Source: Candidatus Gastranaerophilales bacterium (lineage in GTDB: Bacteria; Cyanobacteriota; Vampirovibrionia; Gastranaerophilales; Gastranaerophilaceae). From it: DNA of 64,000 bases. The notes under the pieces were generated by a model. It saw nothing but the letters and a program-made list of their open reading frames with translations, was not told where the DNA came from and made no database searches. Position 1 is the first letter of the stretch; the number at the start of each line of letters is the position of its first letter. A program made the translations under genes and the position numbers. This document shows positions 7,380 through 13,645 of this stretch, one piece after another. The stretch spans positions 111,442 through 175,441 of the forward strand of contig CALVBW010000031.1 of NCBI GenBank assembly GCA_944325945.1, read 5' to 3'.

Positions 7380-9107
7380 TTATTTTTCTTTGGCAAGTTT
7401 GTCGGCGAGTTTAGTTTCCAGCTTGCCGTTAAGGGTTTTGCTGACTTTTTGGAGTGCTTTTGCTATAACTTCCATATTATCCGTCCAGACAAAATTATCT
7501 TTTACGTATTTATCAGCCTTGTCAAAATCTTCGTCGATTTGTATACGGATAATTTCTTTGAGCATTTCCTGCGCTGCGGGAACCACTTTATCAATATTTA
7601 CGTGAATTTTCCCGTCAACAAGCTCATAGGCGCCTCTATCCGCCATAAATTTATTCTGCATAACAGTTCTGACACGGTGTGCCTGGCTTAAATTCGGCTT
7701 GGATTTCAAAAAGTTATCAGCGACAACGGTTACCAGAATTTGTTTGCGCTGTTCGTCTGTATACATTCCCATGCCGGTCAACAAATCCACAAAGGCTAAA
7801 GATGCCATATCAGCTTTGTTTTCCTCAATAATATTTCTGTATTTGCCGAGTTTTTCGCAAGCCTTTTTAGGTCCCAGAGAATGCGCGTTTTCATGCCCGA
7901 TTGTAAACCAGTGGTCAGCCTCATCAAGGTAATATTTGTGCTGATCTTTGTCTAAAATCGCATCCAGTCTTTCCTGAAGTTTTTTCTTATCGCTTATAAA
8001 TCTTATCTGCCTGTGATAAACATTTCTTCTGCCCCCGCCGATTTGCAAAGAGGGCTTGTCGTCATTGGGAAGATTTTCCGCCAGCGTAATTCCGCCTCTG
8101 TACGCCCCGACATCGCCTGCTGCCTGCACCATATCAACGTCAACCATTGTTTGTTTAGTGTCTTTATCAGGTGAAATGTTTTGTTCGTACTCGTCATTAT
8201 AAGGCATATTTTTTGCAAGTTCAGGAAGGTATTTTTTTATCGCCATCAATGCTTCCGTGCCTTTTTTATTAACAATTCCGACCCTGCCTCCGAGAAAATC
8301 CTTTGGCGTCGGGGTTATAGAATGTTTTGAAAGCAGTGCCAGAAGTTCCGGATTTTCCATAATCGTTCCGGTCATCTCGTCCTCGTAATTTTCGCGCGTA
8401 ATCGTGAATTCCAGAGGCGTATCCTGCAATGTTGCCCATTTTTTATCCGCAAACGCGTCGAATGTCGGGTCTGCAGTTCTCAAGGCTTTGGCTTGCAAAA
8501 TTAAATATTCGCTGAAATCTTCATTAGTCGAAGTTTCGGCGGCTTTTTCAAGCTCGTCGGCAACTTGTTGGAATTCTTCGCGGAATTTGTCCACGTAATC
8601 TATACCCACAAGATGTTTTCCGCTTCTTTCCACAACTGAACGCTGATTAAGAATTTTTTTAACCTCATCAATTTTATTTGCGTTAATCATTTCTGTCAGA
8701 ATTTTGTGGAATTCTTTTACGCTCAAATCTTTCGGATAAACGCCTTTTCCCGGAAGTTCTTTAATCCCTTTTACAAGGTTAATCTTATTTGACATTGTAT
8801 CAACCGCATTCATACCCTTTTGCGCATCAAAAAGAATTTTGGTTAATTTTGCCCGCTTATTGCCGTTTTTGATTTCGCGTTTCAAATAAGCTTCAAAATC
8901 AAGGTTGTCATGACAATCAAGCTGCAAATTAATCCTGCCGATAATGTTTGCGGCTTTTACAAGATGGATGAGCGCCTTTTTATCGCCTTCATCCAGCGCC
9001 TGATATTCCGGCGCATCAGGGGTTAAAAACTTCTTTGTCACAAGATAATCTTTGTGCGTACGCTTTTCAAGCTCTTTTTCCGATAGATTTAATTCAAATT
9101 CTCTCAT
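7380..9107 (-). CDS. Zinc metallopeptidase related to dipeptidyl-peptidase III (family M49)
   Basis: A 575-residue cytoplasmic protein without a signal peptide. The zinc site is H405-E-N-A-H409 followed by SLGPKK, and the third ligand is a glutamate of EENKAD at 428-433, matching the layout HExx(x)H..EExxAE/D of M49 enzymes. The stretch LEFTITRENYEDEMTG (about 232-247) and the AENLPND motif (343-349) also recall M49 proteins. The first motif is HExxH, one residue shorter than the HExxxH of human DPP III; such variants are known among bacterial members. M49 enzymes cut dipeptides from peptide N-termini. The start has AAGGAG upstream. It is transcribed alone and ends at 7320-7357. Substrate is unknown. 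Confidence 0.72.
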   Translation of the reverse strand: MREFELNLSEKELEKRTHKDYLVTKKFLTPDAPEYQALDEGDKKALIHLVKAANIIGRINLQLDCHDNLDFEAYLKREIKNGNKRAKLTKILFDAQKGMNAVDTMSNKINLVKGIKELPGKGVYPKDLSVKEFHKILTEMINANKIDEVKKILNQRSVVERSGKHLVGIDYVDKFREEFQQVADELEKAAETSTNEDFSEYLILQAKALRTADPTFDAFADKKWATLQDTPLEFTITRENYEDEMTGTIMENPELLALLSKHSITPTPKDFLGGRVGIVNKKGTEALMAIKKYLPELAKNMPYNDEYEQNISPDKDTKQTMVDVDMVQAAGDVGAYRGGITLAENLPNDDKPSLQIGGGRRNVYHRQIRFISDKKKLQERLDAILDKDQHKYYLDEADHWFTIGHENAHSLGPKKACEKLGKYRNIIEENKADMASLAFVDLLTGMGMYTDEQRKQILVTVVADNFLKSKPNLSQAHRVRTVMQNKFMADRGAYELVDGKIHVNIDKVVPAAQEMLKEIIRIQIDEDFDKADKYVKDNFVWTDNMEVIAKALQKVSKTLNGKLETKLADKLAKEK

Positions 9108-9160
9108 AGATAAACTCCTTTTGAGAAAATTATAACATATTTTTATCTGTCACACGTCAT

Positions 9161-9631
9161 CTATTTATGGTAGGTTTCACACTTAATTATTTTGAACGCG
9201 CGGTAAATCTGTTCAACCAGCAAAAGCCTTGCAAACTGATGTAAAAACGTCATCTTTGACATGCTTAATTTAAAATTTGCCCTGTCTGAAACGTGTTTTG
9301 AAATTCCGTGAGAAGAGCCTATGACAAATACAATTTCACCTGTACCGTCATTTGTCAGCTCACGAATTTTTTCCGCAAATTCTTCACTTGAAAGCATTTT
9401 ACCCTTGATTTCCAGCGTAATTACATACGATTGAGGTTTTATATACGAAAGAATTTTTTCGCCCTCCTCATCCAGCGCTCTTTCGGTCAGGTTTTCGTCT
9501 TTAATCTCTACAGGCTGAATTTCCGTAATTTCCACACTCGCATACGGCGTCAGACGTTTGAGAAATTCATCAATTCCGTCTTTTAAAAATTTTTCTTTAA
9601 TTTTGCCTGATGCAATAATTCTTATCTTCAT
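9161..9631 (-). CDS. rlmH: 23S rRNA pseudouridine-1915 N3-methyltransferase RlmH
   Basis: SPOUT-class methyltransferase that uses SAM to methylate pseudouridine 1915 in helix 69 of 23S rRNA in the assembled 70S ribosome. The 156-residue length is normal. The C-terminal knot is clear: EIVFVIGSSHGIS (about 101-113; the usual GG is SS here), LSMSKMTFLHQFARLLLVEQIYRAF, and the terminal YHK close to the family's YHR/YHK ending. The ATG overlaps the TGA of the upstream channel gene (ATGA), so translation is coupled. The functional link between the two is not known. Confidence 0.95.
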   Translation of the reverse strand: MKIRIIASGKIKEKFLKDGIDEFLKRLTPYASVEITEIQPVEIKDENLTERALDEEGEKILSYIKPQSYVITLEIKGKMLSSEEFAEKIRELTNDGTGEIVFVIGSSHGISKHVSDRANFKLSMSKMTFLHQFARLLLVEQIYRAFKIIKCETYHK

Positions 9632-10479
9632 TTTTTCTCAATATAAACCGATTGTGACGGGAATGCAAAGTCGATATCCGCCTGCCTGAAACGTTTTACG
9701 ACCTCCAGTATAACGTCCGAACGTACTTTTATAAGTTCGTCAAATTTGTTAGTTTTTACATAGGCGTAAAGTCTTATATTAATTGAGCTTGCGGCAAGTG
9801 TTTCAACAATAACAACAGGCTCATCGTGCACTCTTGTGTCGTCTTCGCAAACATCTTTTATAATTTGAATTGCCTCTTGAAGCTTTTCATCAGACGTATC
9901 GTACGTAACCCCGAAAACCTCATTAATCCGACGTTTGCCGGCTTTTGTGATATTTGTTATAACCGTTGCGGAAATATTGTTATTCGGAATTGACACTATA
10001 AAATCATCAAGGGTACGAATTTTGGTTGACAAAAGGTTAATATCTTCAACCGTGCCTTCGACATCGCCTATTTTTACGTAGTCACCGAGTTTGTAAATTT
10101 TATCGGCAATTATCGCAAGCGTTCCGAAAAAGTCCGCTATTGTCTGCTGGGCTGCAAAACCTACTGCCAGACCCGTAATACCAAAACCGGCTATCAAAGA
10201 GGTTATCGAATACCCGTTACTTTGCAAAAACGATGCAACGATGAAAAACAAGATTAAAAATTTTATTATCCTGTCCAAAATCGGGATTAAATGCACCGAT
10301 AATGCCGTTGAATCGGAATTTTGCGTACGCTCTTTTAATTTTCTTATAAAAATATCCGTAACCTTAAAAAGCGCAATCGCTATGATTACGTTGATTATAA
10401 CCCCTATTATAAAGCCGAATTTCAATGTTTTCAATGCGGCTTCAATTTTGTCGGCATAATTTAAAATTTCTGTTATCAT
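9628..10479 (-). CDS. MscS-family mechanosensitive ion channel
   Basis: 283-residue inner-membrane channel that releases solutes on hypo-osmotic shock. Three hydrophobic segments lie at about 19-41, 67-85 and 90-115. The last continues into the pore helix GFGITGLAVGFAAQQTIADFFGT, with the alternating Gly/Ala pattern typical of MscS TM3. The cytoplasmic beta domain follows (YKLGDYVKIGDVEGTVEDINLLSTKIRT), with the alpha/beta domain to the end. At 283 residues it is a minimal member without extra N-terminal helices. The ribosome-binding site AAAGGAGC precedes the ATG, and rlmH follows with a 4-bp overlap. Confidence 0.93.
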   Translation of the reverse strand: MITEILNYADKIEAALKTLKFGFIIGVIINVIIAIALFKVTDIFIRKLKERTQNSDSTALSVHLIPILDRIIKFLILFFIVASFLQSNGYSITSLIAGFGITGLAVGFAAQQTIADFFGTLAIIADKIYKLGDYVKIGDVEGTVEDINLLSTKIRTLDDFIVSIPNNNISATVITNITKAGKRRINEVFGVTYDTSDEKLQEAIQIIKDVCEDDTRVHDEPVVIVETLAASSINIRLYAYVKTNKFDELIKVRSDVILEVVKRFRQADIDFAFPSQSVYIEKK

Positions 10480-10514
10480 ATATGCTCCTTTATAAGACGA
10501 TACTTTGATTAAAG

Positions 10515-10550
10515 TCGTTAAGTTATTAAGACGTTAAGACGTTAAGTTCT
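10515..10550. repeat. Short direct-repeat block rich in GTTAAG
   Basis: Four to five imperfect copies of a (AC)GTTAAG-like unit lie upstream of the MscS gene. They resemble the ACTAAG-type repeats at 11632-11665, 12026-12068 and 16372-16414. Confidence 0.5.
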
Positions 10551-10610
10551 TTAATAAAAGCTTTTTTGACAAAAATATTGACTGATTGATGAAACTCTAA
10601 ACCTCCAGCC

Positions 10611-10655
10611 TCAGCTCGCTCGCGCTCGAACCTGAGGCAAAGCTTCGCTTTGCGG
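10611..10655. repeat. Palindromic extragenic repeat (two hairpins)
   Basis: CCTCAG..CTGAGG encloses a CTCGCTCGCG-rich loop and is followed directly by GCAAAGCTTCGCTTTGC. It sits between the MscS gene and tRNA-Gly and resembles the CTTCG-loop hairpins near 11680 and 11785. Confidence 0.55.
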
Positions 10656-10696
10656 TTCTCGTCCCTTTTGACGATTTGTTATTCTCTTGTCAAACT

Positions 10697-10768
10697 AGCG
10701 GAAGACGGGACTCGAACCCGCGACGTCAACCTTGGGAAGGTTGCATTCTACCACTGAATTACTTCCGC
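10697..10768 (-). tRNA. tRNA-Gly (anticodon CCC)
   Basis: A complete cloverleaf in 72 bases: acceptor stem GCGGAAG/CTTCCGC, a four-pair D stem ATTC/GAAT with the loop AGTGGTA, and an anticodon stem CAACC/GGTTG around TTCCCAA giving anticodon CCC. A five-base variable loop and the T arm with loop TTCGAGT follow. No CCA is encoded. It decodes GGG. A small inverted repeat GTTGTAA/TTACAAC lies just upstream (10809-10824). Confidence 0.95.
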
Positions 10769-10885
10769 ATATGCTTAGTATAACATAAAAATTATAACAA
10801 GCCTACTGTTGTAAACTTACAACCTTTACCCCGCAGTTTGACTGTCCCGACTAAATTATGCCTGCACATCTAAAATTTTGCCCTA

Positions 10886-12154
10886 TTAACACTTCTGTTT
10901 TCCGTTAATAGAAAGATCATTACACTTCAAATATTCCATATTGCCTTTTTGTATAACCCAGAATGTACAATAATAACCGTTGTTACTCTGTCCGTCATCT
11001 TCTATGTTGCAATTATACGGAAAATTTTTTTCTCCCATTGGAACAATTTTGTCTCTGTATATATAAAAATAAAAAATATCTCTTCCTAACGTATTTGGCG
11101 CTGTTGCAAGCCCGTTTACATCAATCCCGAAGTCCCCGCATATCACATTACTGTTTCTGCATGCAGGGTCATTTATCCAACCGCCTAAAAAAGTCATTCC
11201 GTTAGCAAGGCTCAAAGAGGAATAATTCGCCTCATCAATATTTTTCTCACTGCCTGCAAGCATGTATATCTTATCCACAGGAAACTGGCATGACGAATCA
11301 TCATAATAACATGAAGAGGCTACTTTTAAATAAGGGCTCAATTTCTGCCAGAAAATCTTCATGTTTTCAGCACTATCAGCACTTATAACATTTTGCCCGT
11401 CATCATCCTGACCATAAGACGAAGCTCCTTTAAATCCCCACGTCCCGAATTCTCCGTTCTCAATTTTTGCAAGCTGATATGCCTGAGAAATTATACTGAA
11501 CGCCTGTTTAACTTTTGAAACCGTCGCCTTTTCCTGATAATTGCTTATCAACGTCGGAATTGTCATTGCTGCTACAACGCCGATTATGGCGAGGGTGATT
11601 AGTACCTCCGCAAGGGTAAACGCGGTCTTTTTAGAAGATACTAAGTTACTAAGGCAGTAAGGCACTAAGAATTTACTGTGAACTTCGCTCACATTTTTGT
11701 CACCCTGAACTTGTTTCAGGGTCTCTTGATTAACGTGAGTAGCGTGAGTTAAGTGAGTGGCGTGAGGTTTGTGGTTACTGTGAGCTTCGCTCACAGGGTG
11801 TACCCCCACCCCCTGAGGGCGGGGGTTGAATTTCAACACAAGCTTGCGAGTGTTTGAAATTCGGGGGCGGGGCTTTCTCTGCGTCACAACTGCAAGATCC
11901 TGAAACAAGTTCAGAATGACATGGTAAGTCCCACCAATGTTCAGTGTGTTGTCCTGCCTCAGGTAGTTCAGGATGACAGGTTCTCTGCGAACACAACTAT
12001 ATTGCTCGGGTTTACTATGACGAATGTTACTTCTTAGTATCTTAGTGCCATAGTATCTTAGTATCTTTACTAGACCAATACCGTCAAAACCCTTACTAAC
12101 AGTACTTAGAGGAGTCGCCCCCCCCCCGATGTTTGCCATAACTTTTCTTTGCAT
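10886..12154 (-). CDS. Type IV prepilin-like protein with a repeat-derived long leader and a G10 tract
   Basis: 422 residues as encoded. The pilin signal KKTAFTLAEVLITLAIIGVV begins near residue 178; prepilin peptidase would cut between Ala and Phe, with Glu at +5. The mature part of about 240 residues has the hydrophobic N-terminal helix and a cysteine-containing C-terminal domain. The only strong start is the ATG at 12154 with AAAGGAG upstream; a GTG close to the pilin signal has no ribosome-binding site. After ATG CAA AGA AAA GTT ATG GCA AAC ATC come ten G. Residues 10-177 are translated from palindromic extragenic repeats without one stop codon. Such a leader is far longer than the usual 5-30 residues. 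A product made from the 3' part only is possible but less supported. Confidence 0.8.
   Translation of the reverse strand: MQRKVMANIGGGATPLSTVSKGFDGIGLVKILRYYGTKILRSNIRHSKPEQYSCVRREPVILNYLRQDNTLNIGGTYHVILNLFQDLAVVTQRKPRPRISNTRKLVLKFNPRPQGVGVHPVSEAHSNHKPHATHLTHATHVNQETLKQVQGDKNVSEVHSKFLVPYCLSNLVSSKKTAFTLAEVLITLAIIGVVAAMTIPTLISNYQEKATVSKVKQAFSIISQAYQLAKIENGEFGTWGFKGASSYGQDDDGQNVISADSAENMKIFWQKLSPYLKVASSCYYDDSSCQFPVDKIYMLAGSEKNIDEANYSSLSLANGMTFLGGWINDPACRNSNVICGDFGIDVNGLATAPNTLGRDIFYFYIYRDKIVPMGEKNFPYNCNIEDDGQSNNGYYCTFWVIQKGNMEYLKCNDLSINGKQKC
11632..12068. repeat. Mosaic of palindromic extragenic repeats inside the prepilin leader
   Basis: It contains ACTAAG repeats (11636-11668), GTGAACTTCGCTCAC and GTGAGCTTCGCTCAC hairpins, and a CACCCTGAACTTGTTTCAGGGT palindrome (11702). 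It also holds a large GC-rich inverted repeat (11807-11873), a 57-bp unit (11909-11965) and a 43-bp unit (12026-12068). The last two recur at 16.2-16.4 kb and the CCTGAAC palindrome near 58.7 kb. The set looks like REP-type elements; no associated transposase is in the window. Confidence 0.8.
12118..12127 (-). repeat. Homopolymer tract of ten G in the coding strand, near the prepilin start
   Basis: Ten C on the plus strand, i.e. G10 in codons 10-13 of the prepilin gene. With 10 G the frame stays open; with 9 the frame reads CGA CTC CTC TAA, and with 11 it reads GGC GAC TCC TCT AAG TAC TGT TAG. Tracts of this length are prone to slip during replication. Confidence 0.85.
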
Positions 12155-12172
12155 ACATTAACTCCTTTCAAT

Positions 12173-12865
12173 TTATGCTAATACTTTATCAGTTTTTACC
12201 TGTTCCGGCAATTTCGCACAATTTTCATAGTCCGCATTTTCGGATATAAATTTGCACCATTCATAAATTATCTCGTCTTCGGACAATTTATAAGAAATAG
12301 GTTTGCCTATATATATTCTGAATTTACGTCTTGTAAAAGGTTTCAGTTTAGGGTAGCCGTTAAATTCCGCAATCGCAACAGGAACTATATCAGCTTTTGC
12401 ATTTTTGGCAATGACCGCAAAACCTTTTTTAATTCCTTCGAGCTTTCCGTAAGGATTGGTGCCGCCTTGAGGGAAAACTCCCAGCGACCATTTTGTTGTA
12501 AAAATATCACGAACAGTTTTAAATGTAGCGATTTCAGGTTTTGTTCTGTTTACAGCGAACGCGCCGAGACGTTTCACCAGCCACTGACGTTTGTCAGTCG
12601 GCTCAAAAAGCTCTTCTTTCGCCATAAATGCTATAAGTTTTCTGGTCGCGAACGATACTATCGGAGGGTCAAAATTTGAGACGTGGTTTGCCGCGTAAAT
12701 ATATTTGCCGTTGTCTTTAGGCAGATTTTCACGCCCAAACACCTTATAATCATAAAAAATTCTCAAAAAATTATCAACGACAACACTCAAAAAAGTCAAG
12801 TAAAACAACGAGCGGAACCAGTTGTACTCTTTTGCATAACGTCTGTTGTAATTCCTTTCCTTCAT
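12173..12865 (-). CDS. PlsC-type 1-acyl-glycerol-3-phosphate acyltransferase (copy 2)
   Basis: 230-residue membrane-associated enzyme of the lysophosphatidic acid acyltransferase family, which adds the second acyl chain in phospholipid synthesis. Motif I NHVSNFD (about residues 56-62) provides the catalytic His and Asp, and the glycerophosphate-binding motif is GVFPQGGT. An N-terminal aromatic stretch (WFRSLFYLTFLSVV) probably anchors it. TAGGAGT lies upstream of the ATG. It starts 10 bases after the preceding acyltransferase gene and shares the N-terminal layout, so the pair arose by duplication. The second motif is GGT rather than the common GTR/GTH, which may reflect a different acceptor. 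Confidence 0.9.
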   Translation of the reverse strand: MKERNYNRRYAKEYNWFRSLFYLTFLSVVVDNFLRIFYDYKVFGRENLPKDNGKYIYAANHVSNFDPPIVSFATRKLIAFMAKEELFEPTDKRQWLVKRLGAFAVNRTKPEIATFKTVRDIFTTKWSLGVFPQGGTNPYGKLEGIKKGFAVIAKNAKADIVPVAIAEFNGYPKLKPFTRRKFRIYIGKPISYKLSEDEIIYEWCKFISENADYENCAKLPEQVKTDKVLA

Positions 12866-12875
12866 TTCTTAACTC

Positions 12876-13547
12876 CTAATCTTTAACATACTTAAAACCG
12901 GTCAATTCTTCTATTGACTTTATCCACTGCATAACCATCAAATCCAAATTATCGTTATATGGGATGACTTTGCCAATACGAACTACTATACGACCGGTAA
13001 ACGGCCATTTTTTAATTTCATTTGTACCGACAATACCTACCGGCAGAATACCGCACTTTGTAACTTTTGCAAGGCTTGCAAAACCTTTGGTAATGTCTTT
13101 GATTTCACCGGGTTCACAACGCGTGCCCTGAGGAAAAAGTCCCAATACCCAATCAGTCTTTTTAATAGATATTGCCGTTTTAATTGTTGAGGCGCCGAGG
13201 TGCTCTCTATTCACCGCAAAAGCACCGAGCCAATCAAGCCACCAGCGTAAAAACTTTATCTCAAACAATTCCTGTTTTGCCATAAAACAAACAGGTCTTG
13301 GCATTATAGCCGCAACAAGCGGCGGATCCAGAGTTGACAAATGATTTGCGGCAACAATATAATTATTATCTTCAGGTATATTTTCTTTTCCGTATACTTT
13401 CAGGCGAAAAACCAGTTTGAATCTTATCATATAACCGACTTTTGTCACCAGAAAAAGAAATATTTTTCTGAACCAATTATATTCGGAAGCATCGCGCTTG
13501 GCGTAACTCCGTCTTTCTTTTTTCTTTTTTTCTTTTGTTAAAGTCAT
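12876..13547 (-). CDS. PlsC-type 1-acyl-glycerol-3-phosphate acyltransferase (copy 1)
   Basis: 223 residues from the ATG at 13547, chosen because GGGAG lies eight to nine bases upstream; an ATG 18 bases earlier would overlap that site. The acyltransferase motifs are NHLSTLDPP (catalytic His-Asp), AVNREHLG, and GLFPQGTRCEPGE, followed by a PVGIVG motif near the end. A highly basic N-terminus (KEKKKKERR) precedes the WFRKIFLFLVTKVGYMIRF anchor. It is the first gene of a two-gene operon with its paralogue. Both probably act at the inner face of the cytoplasmic membrane in phosphatidic acid synthesis; one of the two may have another acceptor. Confidence 0.92.
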   Translation of the reverse strand: MTLTKEKKKKERRSYAKRDASEYNWFRKIFLFLVTKVGYMIRFKLVFRLKVYGKENIPEDNNYIVAANHLSTLDPPLVAAIMPRPVCFMAKQELFEIKFLRWWLDWLGAFAVNREHLGASTIKTAISIKKTDWVLGLFPQGTRCEPGEIKDITKGFASLAKVTKCGILPVGIVGTNEIKKWPFTGRIVVRIGKVIPYNDNLDLMVMQWIKSIEELTGFKYVKD

Positions 13548-13645
13548 TAGCATAACTCCCAACAAAATTATACATAAAAACTATTATTTTAGCAAATGTA
13601 GACCGAAATATTTTTTATAGTATAATCAAAAAGGGAGAGAAATTT

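Noticed and set aside
10600..10700. CRISPR-like array in the repeat-rich region before tRNA-Gly
   Set aside because: The repeats are palindromes of differing length with no constant spacer length, and no cas genes are present.
11271..11279. Perfect DnaA box TTATCCACA
   Set aside because: A single copy inside the prepilin coding region, far from dnaA and without a cluster; not an origin.
10697..12154. Integrated mobile element at tRNA-Gly
   Set aside because: No integrase, no duplicated tRNA end and no phage or plasmid genes; the nearby oddity is explained by extragenic repeats.
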